From a virus: a stretch of DNA of 62,292 nt. This document shows, piece by piece, positions 27,579 through 34,346 of this stretch (position 1 is its first letter; every line of letters begins with the position of its first letter). The notes below the pieces were generated by a model. It was not told where the DNA came from and searched no databases. It saw nothing but the letters and a program-made list of their open reading frames with translations. The stretch is from IMG/VR virus record IMGVR_UViG_3300031787_000117, positions 1 to 62,292 of that record. One strand, given 5' to 3'. A program made the translations under genes and the position numbers.

Positions 27579-27592
27579 TTGTTTCCTATTAC

Positions 27593-27802
27593 TTAGAGTG
27601 ACTCTTTGCGTTCGTGATACCCGGATTTAAATCCTAAATTCCATGCTTTCTCCCACGCCATACACCAGACCTCATAAGATCCGTCGAGTGGGAAGTTAAA
27701 GTCTTTCTTGTCTTTCATATACGCTTTGACTGATTTCCTCCTGATAAACGAAGCCCACGCTTTGTCGCGCTCCAGGTTTGTGATTGCTATGTCATCTAGC
27801 AT
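27593..27802 (-). CDS. Small hypothetical early protein (69 residues)
   Basis: Charged N-terminal helix (ERDKAWASFIRRKSVKAYMK) and a C-terminal motif with YEVWCMAWEKAWNLGFKSGY. The AWxxGxxSG pattern also appears in the neighbour at 27956-28303 (SAWQHGYESGF) and in the one at 28296 (GYEAGYND), so these early proteins may share a short module. No known domain recognised. Confidence 0.55.
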   Translation of the reverse strand: MLDDIAITNLERDKAWASFIRRKSVKAYMKDKKDFNFPLDGSYEVWCMAWEKAWNLGFKSGYHERKESL

Positions 27803-27959
27803 TTAGCCTCTCCTCTAGTTGTTTCTGCTCTATATCAAACGCCTTCTTCCACTCTTGATACCGAACTTGGCAGTCTTCGCAGTTGCACTCCCAAACGAAC
27901 CCGTCAGGATCAGCGATACCGCCTTCCATCTTTATTGGGGCCAACCCAAAGCCTGTCAT
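27792..27959 (-). CDS. Small hypothetical protein with CNCEDC motif
   Basis: ATG 27959 has GGAG upstream and overlaps the previous stop in an ATGA junction, so I prefer it over the upstream start at 28007. 55 residues: a Gly-rich start (GFGLAPIKMEGG), the motif WECNCEDCQVRYQEW that could bind a metal, and a charged terminal helix. Function unknown. Confidence 0.55.
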   Translation of the reverse strand: MTGFGLAPIKMEGGIADPDGFVWECNCEDCQVRYQEWKKAFDIEQKQLEERLNAR

Positions 27960-28303
27960 GCGTTCTTCTCCTTCAGTTTGGCTTCGATGTCTTTTGCCAT
28001 CTGCCACAAGCCTGTACCGAAATTTGCGTTGATAACTTGTTCGCGCTCCTCATCCGTCAGACCCTGCCATTGGCTTCGTATCACCGGCTCTGATTGCATT
28101 TGCGCGGCGTCCACCATAGCGTTAACGGCTTTGTACAAAGCCGCGGCTTTGTCTACGCTGCTTTGTGCTTGTTTGCTCATGCCATCCACAAATCCAGACT
28201 CGTACCCATGCTGCCATGCGCTTTGCGTTTGCTGCCTCGCGGTGGCAAGAGGGTTGCACACTGTGTTGTCCCATTGAACCCAAGAGCTAAATGGCTTATC
28301 CAT
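27956..28303 (-). CDS. Early protein with GLTDEE C-terminal module, copy A
   Basis: 115 residues. The N-terminal half contains SAWQHGYESGFVDGMS; the C-terminal half carries the cassette SQWQGLTDEEREQV followed by a DIEAKLKEKN tail. This C-terminal module recurs in the next two genes upstream and is a familiar ending for small accessory proteins in phages and prophages of Proteobacteria. No enzymatic motif. Ends overlapping the next gene by four bases. Confidence 0.6.
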   Translation of the reverse strand: MDKPFSSWVQWDNTVCNPLATARQQTQSAWQHGYESGFVDGMSKQAQSSVDKAAALYKAVNAMVDAAQMQSEPVIRSQWQGLTDEEREQVINANFGTGLWQMAKDIEAKLKEKNA

Positions 28304-28664
28304 TGTTCTTTTCCTTTAAACGCGCCTCTGCATCGCGGATGATGTCAGGGATGTGGACATACTCACCATTCGCCGCGTGCGCTCCACCGTATGCAGAGCG
28401 AGCATCGTCTGACCAGTAATCCATCATGGATTCAATCTCCTCATCTGTCAGCCCTTTCCATTGCGATGACGCAGGCAGGGACTCGAACCCTGCACCACTC
28501 CCGCCTAGACGGGGCTCTACCCTTCGAGCTACTGCGTCGTTATATCCAGCTTCGTACCCAAGCGCGTGACAAAGCTCAGGATCTTCTTTCCATTGCGGGT
28601 CGATTGATCGCCAATGTTCTTTTGTCATCGCCAACATCATTTTGTGAAGCTCGCGGTCAGTCAT
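28296..28664 (-). CDS. Early protein with GLTDEE module, copy B, containing a tRNA-like insert
   Basis: I start at ATG 28664, which overlaps the previous stop; the longer frame from 28736 is not needed. 122 residues. The N-terminal 45 residues (TDRELHKMMLAMTKEHW, HALGYEAGYNDAV) and the C-terminal cassette (SQWKGLTDEEIESM, EARLKEKN) resemble the neighbours. Between them about 24 residues (ARRVEPRLGGSGAGFESLP) are exactly the translation of a tRNA-like sequence on the same strand. The insert is 72 bases, so the frame survives. Either the protein tolerates it or it is a degenerate gene. Confidence 0.5.
   Translation of the reverse strand: MTDRELHKMMLAMTKEHWRSIDPQWKEDPELCHALGYEAGYNDAVARRVEPRLGGSGAGFESLPASSQWKGLTDEEIESMMDYWSDDARSAYGGAHAANGEYVHIPDIIRDAEARLKEKNNG
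28467..28538 (-). tRNA. tRNA-like sequence inside a coding frame (anticodon possibly CUA)
   Basis: On the minus strand the acceptor arms GACGCAG/CTGCGTC pair over 7 bp; the D arm reads GCTC-GAAGGGTA-GAGC and the T arm CAGGG-TTCGAGT-CCCTG with the invariant TTCGA. The anticodon arm is CCCG-TCTAGG-CGGG, with only four pairs and a six-base loop, one short of normal. With U33 in place the anticodon would be CUA (amber). Total 72 bases including a discriminator A; no encoded CCA. The stems are far beyond chance, but the short loop suggests a degenerate or unusual tRNA. TAG is used as a normal stop by several genes here. Confidence 0.55.
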
Positions 28665-29184
28665 GGTTGCGCTCGCGGAGTTTGGCTTCGATGGCGCGAG
28701 CAAACGAATACGGCAGCATCCGCTCACCCTCAACATTTAGATGCCCGGCTTCGGTGATCTCATCATCCGTCAGCCCTTGCCATTGGCGCGGGGTGGTGTG
28801 TTGAACGAACGCGCCGTTCCTGAACTCGCGCAACAAATCCGCAGCCATCTTTTCTGCACCAGCCCGGCTGCGGAACTTCCCATGTTCGGTCGGGCTGTCG
28901 CCTATAAGCACGTGCCACCAGAACGCCCCGCGCACTACCTTAAAGCGGTCGATTCCAATGCCGTGATCGAACGCCACCGGCTCCTGTGCCTGCTCGATTG
29001 CAGCCCGCAGCCGGTGGATCTCTACCATGTGCTCGCGCAGCGATGCTTGCAACGCCTCGACCTCATCCCAATCGCCGTGGGTCTGCTCGATTGCAGCGCG
29101 GAGAGCGGTGATCGCTTCATAGCGCAACTTGGTTTCGCCTCGCTCCAACGCTTCTAGTGCCTGTTTCATCAACTCAAGGCTCAT
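28657..29184 (-). CDS. Early protein with GLTDDE module, copy C
   Basis: 175 residues. The N terminus (LELMKQALEALERGE, then AITALRAAIEQT repeated as RLRAAIEQAQEPVAF) is the coiled front end common to Enterobacteria and Burkholderia phage accessory proteins. The middle (IDRFKVVRGAFWWHVLIGD) is beta-rich. The C terminus is the shared cassette RQWQGLTDDEI and SFARAIEAKLRERN. Such proteins are modular; the front and back parts are swapped between phages. Function unknown. Confidence 0.65.
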   Translation of the reverse strand: MSLELMKQALEALERGETKLRYEAITALRAAIEQTHGDWDEVEALQASLREHMVEIHRLRAAIEQAQEPVAFDHGIGIDRFKVVRGAFWWHVLIGDSPTEHGKFRSRAGAEKMAADLLREFRNGAFVQHTTPRQWQGLTDDEITEAGHLNVEGERMLPYSFARAIEAKLRERNHD

Positions 29185-29470
29185 TTCTCTTCCCTTGCTT
29201 TAATTCATTTTCTTGCATGTCCGCTACCTCGCTCTCCACCCTCCATCGTATTTCGTCAGCTAAAAATTTAGCTACGCCTTTAGCTTCACCGTCGTAGCAG
29301 CAATCGACAATTAATTTTTCACACAACTTTGCGCACGTTTCACGCTCGGCAGCGGCGACAAGGTTGGCAAAGCGTTCAACGATTAGCGCATACGGTTCTT
29401 CCGTCAGATCGTTGACGTACAGATGTAGTCCTGCCTCCCGCGCCATCTCGATGATGTCTTCTCGTGTCAT
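29174..29470 (-). CDS. Small hypothetical protein, MTREDIIEMAREAG type
   Basis: ATG 29470 has an AGGAAG at good spacing and overlaps the upstream stop, so it is preferred to the start at 29494. 98 residues: the opening TREDIIEMAREAGLHLY and the helix RFANLVAAAERETCAKLCEK are characteristic of small proteins in many Proteobacteria phages, here followed by a charged C terminus. Function unknown; four cysteines are present but not in a clear metal site. Confidence 0.65.
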   Translation of the reverse strand: MTREDIIEMAREAGLHLYVNDLTEEPYALIVERFANLVAAAERETCAKLCEKLIVDCCYDGEAKGVAKFLADEIRWRVESEVADMQENELKQGKRNEP

Positions 29471-29697
29471 TTTTTCTTCCTCACTCCTGCCCACCGAAAC
29501 GGTAGCCGCGACCCAAACCCGGAGAACGTCAGGCGTGTAACCCTCGCATACATCGCGTCTCGCACAACTTTCCTGCCGTTGCCGGGTAGCTTGATGTTGT
29601 CAACGTAGTAATCAACAATCCCTTTACAGTCATCAATCAGACTGTCGATTGTCTCTTCTATGCTCTGCTTCGAGCTCTCTGATATCCATGGCTGCAT
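29467..29697 (-). CDS. Small hypothetical early protein (76 residues)
   Basis: GGAG lies six bases before the ATG. The first half is acidic and helical (SKQSIEETIDSLIDDCKGIVDYYV); the second is basic (NGRKVVRDAMYARVTRLTF and a terminal RKKK). Its stop overlaps the next ATG. It overlaps the preceding gene by 65 bases, a larger overlap than elsewhere in the operon, so one of the two may start later than given. Confidence 0.45.
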   Translation of the reverse strand: MQPWISESSKQSIEETIDSLIDDCKGIVDYYVDNIKLPGNGRKVVRDAMYARVTRLTFSGFGSRLPFRWAGVRKKK

Positions 29698-29809
29698 CTG
29701 CTACTCCGTGCCAGTCACCTCTCGCTACCATCACTTGTAGATACTCAATCAGAATGCGACGCTGAATGTCATGGTCGCCATAATCTGTGCCGTAAGTTGT
29801 TTCAAACAT
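29633..29809 (-). CDS. 58-residue hypothetical early protein
   Basis: The ATG is preceded by AGGAG at ideal distance (AGGAGATCGGA). The product is acidic and helical: FETTYGTDYGDHDIQRRIL, then YLQVMVARGDWHGVADAAMD and a charged end. It fills what would otherwise be a gap between two early genes. Segments such as RGDWHGVADAAMDIRELEA are the type seen in small phage proteins with single amphipathic helices. Function unknown. Confidence 0.55.
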   Translation of the reverse strand: MFETTYGTDYGDHDIQRRILIEYLQVMVARGDWHGVADAAMDIRELEAEHRRDNRQSD

Positions 29810-29818
29810 TCCGATCTC

Positions 29819-30163
29819 CTACAACTTTCTGCGACCCAATCGGGCTCGCGTTAGTTTCTTCACGTCCGTTGGAATGTACCCAACAATCCCTTTGTCGCTC
29901 AGTTTGAAGATGATGTTTTCTTCCTCTAAGAATTTATGAGGATTTAGATCATCTTCGTCATACAGTTCAAATTTGATCCACGGGTTTTCGCATCGGCCCT
30001 CTTTGATCATTTGAGTCTGATAATCAGGGGTGCAGTCTGTACAAAACCCCGCTTCTCCTGGTGGACTGCGTCTGGCCGCTTCATGCCATTCTGCATACGT
30101 TGCTTTGTCTGTACACAGTGGCGTCCCAAAAAACGAAACGATCTTGTAGACAGGATCGAACAT
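29819..30163 (-). CDS. Small protein with Cys motif (FCTDCTPDYQ)
   Basis: I chose ATG 30163 rather than the far-upstream 30238, which would lie in the neighbour. 114 residues. A short N-terminal segment (FDPVYKIVSFFGTPL) precedes the conserved-looking PPGEAGFCTDCTPDYQ and KEGRCENP, a possible zinc site of three cysteines. The C-terminal part (HKFLEEENIIFKLSDKGIVG, RARLGRRKL) is charged and may bind nucleic acid. Related proteins occur in other phages with the same Cys pattern. Function unknown. Confidence 0.55.
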   Translation of the reverse strand: MFDPVYKIVSFFGTPLCTDKATYAEWHEAARRSPPGEAGFCTDCTPDYQTQMIKEGRCENPWIKFELYDEDDLNPHKFLEEENIIFKLSDKGIVGYIPTDVKKLTRARLGRRKL

Positions 30164-30164
30164 G

Positions 30165-30395
30165 TTACTTCGCCTTTTTTGGGTTGTCGGGAAGATCCAG
30201 GGTTCGATCTGCCAGGAGGTGTTTGGCCTCAATCGCACCTAATAGTTTCAACTGTTGGCTGGTCCAGAACCGGACATCATGCCGCCCATATCCTGGCCGG
30301 ACGTATGCATCATTACGCGTCAGATGAGGAACGTGCATCAGCCCATCCAACCAGTAAACGGTCTGCGGGATACGCTCTACGATTTTTTCTTTCAT
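30165..30395 (-). CDS. Small hypothetical early protein (76 residues)
   Basis: ATG 30395 has GGA seven bases upstream and overlaps the preceding stop (ATGA); the longer start at 30467 is rejected. The sequence reads KEKIVERIPQTVYWLDGLMH, then GYGRHDVRFWTSQQLKLLG and a charged end. It looks like a compact alpha/beta protein. No family recognised. Confidence 0.5.
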   Translation of the reverse strand: MKEKIVERIPQTVYWLDGLMHVPHLTRNDAYVRPGYGRHDVRFWTSQQLKLLGAIEAKHLLADRTLDLPDNPKKAK

Positions 30396-30565
30396 TTGGG
30401 TTCCTTTTGTTCTTGGATGGTTAACTGTGCGCGGGTGATGCGAGCATTGACCACAATCTGATCGCAAATCTCTTTGGCTTTGGCGTAGTCATTCTTCAAA
30501 CAAGCTTCATACATCTCGTGAACCAGTGTCTTCAGTAGCCAGTGCCCTTCACTGTAGTCAATCAT
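30392..30565 (-). CDS. 57-residue hypothetical early protein
   Basis: Coupled at both ends by ATGA junctions (30562-30565 and 30392-30395). Highly helical: EGHWLLKTLVHEMYEACLK, then YAKAKEICDQIVVNARIT. The double coupling and codon use in line with the neighbours support a real gene despite its size. Function unknown. Confidence 0.55.
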   Translation of the reverse strand: MIDYSEGHWLLKTLVHEMYEACLKNDYAKAKEICDQIVVNARITRAQLTIQEQKEPK

Positions 30566-30741
30566 TTCATCCGTTCCTTTCTCTCTTTAACCATGCCCTC
30601 TGCCACGTCAAATGCCGTTTGAGGAGATGCGCCACCCATCACGGCAAACGCCGCGAAGAAATCTAACAGTGTGATCTCCTCGATAGGCGGAACCTGGACG
30701 GGCAGCAGCGCGTTAAGACCCTCTGGTTTTTTTCGGGACAT
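30562..30741 (-). CDS. 59-residue hypothetical early protein
   Basis: Starts inside the end of the ribbon-helix-helix gene and stops in an ATGA junction with the next. A basic N terminus (SRKKPEG) leads to LLPVQVPPIEEITLLDFFAA, a hydrophobic helix (FAAFAVMGGASPQTAF) and a charged tail. Too short for a membrane prediction with confidence. Function unknown. Confidence 0.55.
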   Translation of the reverse strand: MSRKKPEGLNALLPVQVPPIEEITLLDFFAAFAVMGGASPQTAFDVAEGMVKERKERMK

Positions 30742-31027
30742 TGGTCGTCTCCTTCATAAGACTGGTAAGTCCTGCGCATAACAGAGAACTGACAGGCAAA
30801 CCATTGACAGACAAACTCTTGGCAGTTGGATTAGATTTGACTATCCGAATCGCATCATTGATAGCTTTGTTATATCCAGTATCGAACTCACTTGTACGCT
30901 GGAGATACATGGTTATGGCGTCACGCACCACAGAAGAAGCTTTGCGGTTCTGTGCTGCCTCTTTGAGTTGCTGGAAGATCTCCTCCGGTAAATGTACCGA
31001 GTACGGGATTAGGCGTTTTGTTGCCAT
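30713..31027 (-). CDS. Ribbon-helix-helix (Arc/CopG-like) DNA-binding protein
   Basis: 104 residues. The first 45 residues fit a ribbon-helix-helix: a beta strand (RLIPYSVHLP) followed by helix EEIFQQLKEAAQ and ASSVVRDAITMYLQ. Such proteins bind operators as dimers of dimers. The remaining 60 residues (IRIVKSNPTAKSLSVNG, SSLLCAGLTSLM) are not part of that fold. It may regulate the early operon that encodes it. No toxin partner is seen, so a stand-alone regulator is most likely. Confidence 0.7.
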   Translation of the reverse strand: MATKRLIPYSVHLPEEIFQQLKEAAQNRKASSVVRDAITMYLQRTSEFDTGYNKAINDAIRIVKSNPTAKSLSVNGLPVSSLLCAGLTSLMKETTNVPKKTRGS

Positions 31028-31416
31028 GATTGAAAGTCCTGATTGATAGTCATAAGTTTTTTAACCGCGTCTTGGTTGTGTCCCAGTTCTTTGCGAGATT
31101 TGATGCCAAGCTCTGTCCGTAACCAGTCTGTTGTCTCGACCTCTGTGGCCTCGAAAATGAACCCACGATCCACTAAATAATCATGGAATGTTTTGTTCTT
31201 GCACAACATTCCGGCAAGTTGGACATAGTTAGGCTGACGCGCCATGGGCTGATCATGCTGATCCAGGCGAACCATCACGACCTGATACCGCGCCCCGACA
31301 AAGTCTCGAAGGATCTCCTCCGGAACTTCATCGGGGTGAATACGTAGGGTCAGGATGTAGCCGGTCGCGTCTTGCTTCATGGCAACCTTGACGGCCTCAT
31401 ACTGAGAGGTTTCCAT
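31009..31416 (-). CDS. Conserved protein encoded next to SSB
   Basis: 135 residues. Contains ATGYILTLRIHPDEVPEEIL and FVGARYQVVMVRLDQ, then a helical C-terminal region (LAGMLCKNKTFHDYLVDRGF, DWLRTELGIKSRKEL). I recognise this protein as one that travels with SSB and ERF genes in phages, which suggests a replication or recombination accessory role. No catalytic motif. Its ATG overlaps the SSB stop by one base (TGATG). Confidence 0.6.
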   Translation of the reverse strand: METSQYEAVKVAMKQDATGYILTLRIHPDEVPEEILRDFVGARYQVVMVRLDQHDQPMARQPNYVQLAGMLCKNKTFHDYLVDRGFIFEATEVETTDWLRTELGIKSRKELGHNQDAVKKLMTINQDFQSWQQNA

Positions 31417-31781
31417 CAGAACGGAATCTCTTCGTCAGCCGCGGGTTTCTTGGAGTCCACCTTAGAAATCGGATGAAGCTCACTGGCCACGATCTCCGTG
31501 ACGGTCTGCTCAACACCCTCTTTGTTGGTGTACTTGCGATAGTTCAACCGACCATCTACGAACACCGCCTGACCTTTGGTTAGTGTCCCAGCAACCTCAG
31601 CCACTTTGTCGTACGCCACAACGCGATGCCACTGGGTATCGCTGACCCATTCATTACCCTGTTTCTTGTTGACCGATGTAGCTACGTTGAGCGATGCCGC
31701 TGCTTTTCCGTTGTTTAACTGTCGAATCTCCGGGTCTTTACCCAACGCACCCAGCAGTGTGACGCGATTGATGTTAGCCAT
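31416..31781 (-). CDS. ssb: Single-stranded DNA-binding protein
   Basis: 121 residues, an OB-fold SSB: NRVTLLGALGKDPEIRQLNN, TSVNKKQGNEWVSDTQWHRV, GQAVFVDGRLNYRKY, and an acidic C-terminal tip ending in DEEIPF, the type that docks partner proteins. It protects single strands during replication and annealing. The short linker gives a protein about 55 residues smaller than Escherichia coli SSB, normal for phages. Sits two bases after the ERF gene on the same transcript. Confidence 0.93.
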   Translation of the reverse strand: MANINRVTLLGALGKDPEIRQLNNGKAAASLNVATSVNKKQGNEWVSDTQWHRVVAYDKVAEVAGTLTKGQAVFVDGRLNYRKYTNKEGVEQTVTEIVASELHPISKVDSKKPAADEEIPF

Positions 31782-31783
31782 GC

Positions 31784-32470
31784 TTATTCCTCTTTGAATT
31801 TGTCTTTGGAGTCGCGGAACATACCCAGCACTTGGTTATACGACTCGTCGCTAACCTGCTTCAGGTTTTCGTAGATCGCCTTGTTAACCTTGAAGATCTC
31901 GCGTACGTCAGCCGCGGTAGTCGCGAAGCCCAGTACCGTCTTGGTGATGTCAAGAACCGCATCAACCCAGCTATCAGCGTCACCGTCTTCATTCAGACCA
32001 ATGGATAGCTGCCAACTCCCAGGCTTTCCCTCGATCTTCTTTGGAGGTTTCACCACCGGTTTCGGTTCCGGTTTCGGCTCAGCTTTGACGGGCTCACCAA
32101 CCGTAGCGTCCAGTTGATCGTGCTCTACGATCTCGAGTGCAGTCATCCAGAGGTACCTACGCTGATAGGTCTGGATCGCGCCCATGTTCTGAATTGGATG
32201 AGTCCCTTTCAGCACTAGCTCAGCCATGGGGGACAGAATCACAATCGGATCTGACGGTTGATCAACGTCAAAGATCTTGAGCGTGGCGTACTCATTGGAA
32301 TACGACACTACGCCGCACAGTCCGACCTCAGCGAAGATCGATTGCACCGCGGGAAGGAAGTCGCCCAGTTCAAAGTAACTGAATCCGGCAAACTTGTTCT
32401 GGCCAGATTTCTTGAGTTCGATGCTCTGCAGCTTGATCCTGGCCTGCATCAGTTTCTTGTGTGCGCTCAT
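31784..32470 (-). CDS. ERF-family single-strand annealing protein
   Basis: 228 residues. The N-terminal core matches the ERF recombinase family: HKKLMQARIKLQSIELKKSG, FAGFSYFELGDFLPAVQ, then IQNMGAIQTYQRRYLW with the aromatic/Gln-rich end of the core. A Lys/Pro linker (EPKPEPKPVVKPPKKIEG) separates a helical C-terminal domain. It should anneal complementary strands, with the exonuclease gene upstream and SSB downstream, forming a recombination or end-repair module. Confidence 0.85.
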   Translation of the reverse strand: MSAHKKLMQARIKLQSIELKKSGQNKFAGFSYFELGDFLPAVQSIFAEVGLCGVVSYSNEYATLKIFDVDQPSDPIVILSPMAELVLKGTHPIQNMGAIQTYQRRYLWMTALEIVEHDQLDATVGEPVKAEPKPEPKPVVKPPKKIEGKPGSWQLSIGLNEDGDADSWVDAVLDITKTVLGFATTAADVREIFKVNKAIYENLKQVSDESYNQVLGMFRDSKDKFKEE

Positions 32471-32733
32471 TTAGCGACTCCACTCTTTGGGGAGCGACGT
32501 TTCACAGAGTCTTTGCGACCTTTTGGGCGACCGCGACGTTTAGGAGTGACCGTCGCTTCAACCGGCGGGGCGTCTACATTGATCTCAGACGGCGGAAACG
32601 GCTCGGACTTCATGGGAATCTTGCGTTGAATATCAACCTGAATCAATACGCTTTCTAATAGGTCGTTAGACCGCGCACGAATGGCCGAAATAATGAAAGG
32701 AACATCCTCATCCATAAAATTAAGCGTCACCAT
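32467..32733 (-). CDS. Small protein with AT-hook-like tail
   Basis: 88 residues. The N-terminal part is VTLNFMDEDVPFIISAIRAR; the C-terminal part carries KRRGRPKGRKDSVKRR, which contains the RGRP core of an AT-hook, a minor-groove DNA-binding element. It overlaps the exonuclease gene by 14 bases and the ERF gene by four. A DNA-binding accessory for recombination is a reasonable inference; the function is not known. Confidence 0.6.
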   Translation of the reverse strand: MVTLNFMDEDVPFIISAIRARSNDLLESVLIQVDIQRKIPMKSEPFPPSEINVDAPPVEATVTPKRRGRPKGRKDSVKRRSPKSGVAK

Positions 32734-33595
32734 TTTGAGTCCTCAAATATTCTTGGTACTGATCGCAAAACCCACTGACCGGGCAATAGTTGGCGCAGCG
32801 GATTCGTTCCCCTGAACGTACTTCAATGAAGTGGCCGTCAGTCAGGGCAGCTTCGGCCTCCTCTCGAGTGTCAAATACTTTCTTTGCCTTTACACCTCCT
32901 TCTTTCTTGATTGCGTACAAAGTGGGGCGCTCCCACATGTCCGTTGATGAACACTCCGGCAACTTCTCTTCCATGTCTGCATTGAACGCCGCATCAGAGT
33001 GCAGAGTGATCCGGTCTTCAATGAACTCCTGGCGCTGATCAAACGGCCACAAAGGGATGTCTATGACCACAACAGGGGCCTGTGGGTACTCAGGCTTAAC
33101 CTTCGCCTCACGAGCCGCCCAGTCGCGTACGATGGCCACGATCTGCAGCTTCTTAACGTTCTGCTTCTTGACCGTCTCAACTAGCCAAGCGTAGATGTTC
33201 AACTGCTTGTGCCAATCTTCCTTCTCGTTCATCACCGAGTACGCGCTTGTGACTTTGTAGTCACTGATGATGATCCCGTCCTCTTCCACTTCCTGCAGAT
33301 CGATAGCACCAGAGATAGACCAGCCAGCACACTCCGCATGTAGACGTTGCTCGACTACATGATGAACATCGCGACCGTGCTCAAGGATGTTGTGTACGGC
33401 AGATCCGAACAGTGACCACACCATCTCGGATGCGTCTTGCTCGAGAGACTCCCAGTTCTTCCTCTTCAACTGAACGATTCGCGGGCTGTTGATCAACTCC
33501 GTCGCAGAGATGTGTGCCTTGCCTTTGGAGTACGTCGGACGATGGAGTACATTGACAATCGTCTGCGGCAGGTTGTGTTTGTTCGTGATCTTCAT
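32720..33595 (-). CDS. PD-(D/E)XK exonuclease, RecB/Cas4-like
   Basis: 291 residues. Nuclease motifs: GSAVHNILEH (His68), the first acid Asp99 in SGAIDL, the core DYK at 112-114 (IIISDYKVTS) and QLNIYAW at 131-137. A Cys at about 218 and three at 267, 271 and 277 (RCANYCPVSGFCDQ) resemble the iron-sulfur ligands of Cas4/AddB-type nucleases. It should resect DNA ends for the ERF annealing protein. First large gene of the early operon. Confidence 0.85.
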   Translation of the reverse strand: MKITNKHNLPQTIVNVLHRPTYSKGKAHISATELINSPRIVQLKRKNWESLEQDASEMVWSLFGSAVHNILEHGRDVHHVVEQRLHAECAGWSISGAIDLQEVEEDGIIISDYKVTSAYSVMNEKEDWHKQLNIYAWLVETVKKQNVKKLQIVAIVRDWAAREAKVKPEYPQAPVVVIDIPLWPFDQRQEFIEDRITLHSDAAFNADMEEKLPECSSTDMWERPTLYAIKKEGGVKAKKVFDTREEAEAALTDGHFIEVRSGERIRCANYCPVSGFCDQYQEYLRTQNGDA

Positions 33596-33819
33596 TGGAT
33601 TGGCCTGTCTGCTTCGTTGTCAAACACTTCCCACAGATGCATCAACATATCGACTGTGTTTTCCTTCTCAACATCACAAGCGTTGGCAACGGTAATCAAC
33701 AACATGCAAGCAGCAATGAGTCCCTGCCGCGGTCCCGTCGTGATGTCCATCAGCACCTGCACTGTTTTGTGTGAGGCAGCTACGCAAGCAATCCATTCTT
33801 TTCGTTCTTCATCGGTCAC
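33592..33819 (-). CDS. First gene of the early operon, hypothetical (75 residues)
   Basis: A short helical protein (TDEERKEWIACVAASHKT, then a weakly hydrophobic GLIAACMLLITVANAC segment). The middle could be a membrane helix, but it contains polar residues. It starts about 24 bases after the -10 box at 33850-33855, so it is the first gene transcribed. Its stop overlaps the exonuclease start. Confidence 0.55.
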   Translation of the reverse strand: MTDEERKEWIACVAASHKTVQVLMDITTGPRQGLIAACMLLITVANACDVEKENTVDMLMHLWEVFDNEADRPIQ

Positions 33820-33846
33820 AGTGGTCTCCTAACGGGTAATGGGGAG

Positions 33847-33862
33847 CGGAATATAACAGGTA
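33847..33862. repeat. 16-bp direct repeat, copy 1
   Basis: CGGAATATAACAGGTA, identical to the copy at 34824-34839. Both lie just upstream of plus-strand genes (33922 and 34859). In this copy the following TATT creates an AATATA...TATATT inverted pair, usable as a -10 box on either strand. Likely a shared early regulatory element. Confidence 0.65.
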
Positions 33863-33879
33863 TATTTTGAGTGTGTCAA
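33850..33879 (-). promoter_or_regulatory. Sigma70-type promoter of the early minus-strand operon
   Basis: On the minus strand a consensus TTGACA (33874-33879) is followed, after an 18-base spacer, by TATATT (33850-33855). Transcription should start near 33843, about 24 bases before the first gene at 33819. Both boxes match consensus closely, so host RNA polymerase should read it early in infection. The -10 overlaps the 16-bp repeat shared with the region at 34824. Confidence 0.75.
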
Positions 33880-33921
33880 AATGAACATGTCTGACTTGCA
33901 AAAAACGGAACGGAGGGATGG

Positions 33922-34263
33922 ATGAGAAGAGCCGCCAGGGTTGACAGTAACTCTCACGAGATCGTAGAGGGACTACGCAAGGCCGGCGCGTACGTCCGGG
34001 TGATCACGCAGGGGGATGGATTACCAGATCTTTTAGTCGGGTATCGGGGGCATACCTTGCTGATTGAGATCAAGGACGGACAGAAGCCGCCGTCACAGCA
34101 GAAGTTGACCGCGGCAGAGCAGAAGTTCTTTGACGAGTGGACAGGTGGCCCGCTGATCAAAGCTTCCTCTTTAGACGAAGCGATTGAGCTATTGCGTAAC
34201 CCGCATAAAGCTCAGCAGATGAGCATTCTTCGGCAAGTAACGGTTGACGTTTTGCGTGATTGA
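33922..34263 (+). CDS. VRR-NUC domain nuclease
   Basis: 113 residues, essentially one VRR-NUC (PD-(D/E)XK) domain: Asp36 in GLPDLLVG, then Glu49-x-Lys51 in LLIEIKDG and Gln59/60 in PPSQQKLTAAE. Stand-alone VRR-NUC proteins are common in phages and act on branched DNA, probably resolving recombination or packaging intermediates. GGAGGG precedes the start. Followed by a Rho-independent terminator, so it may be a short transcript of its own. Confidence 0.87.
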   Translation: MRRAARVDSNSHEIVEGLRKAGAYVRVITQGDGLPDLLVGYRGHTLLIEIKDGQKPPSQQKLTAAEQKFFDEWTGGPLIKASSLDEAIELLRNPHKAQQMSILRQVTVDVLRD

Positions 34264-34300
34264 AGTAGACTACGTGTGTAGTCTCCTCCAGGTATATTTA

Positions 34301-34326
34301 CAGGGCTCTCGTGGCCCTGTTTTTTT
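34301..34326 (+). terminator. Rho-independent terminator after the VRR-NUC gene
   Basis: Stem CAGGGC (34301-34306) pairs perfectly with GCCCTG (34314-34319) around a seven-base loop and is followed by seven T. It lies 38 bases after the nuclease stop and immediately before the palindrome and the next promoter. Confidence 0.88.
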
Positions 34327-34346
34327 AAGTGGCAACGTTGCCACTT
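34327..34346. repeat. Dispersed palindrome, copy 3 (20 bp), at a promoter
   Basis: Perfect 20-bp palindrome AAGTGGCAACGTTGCCACTT in non-coding DNA. Its last two bases are the first two of the TTGACA box at 34345-34350, the position of a classical operator. The nearest DNA-binding protein gene is the ParB-like gene at 34859. Confidence 0.88.
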
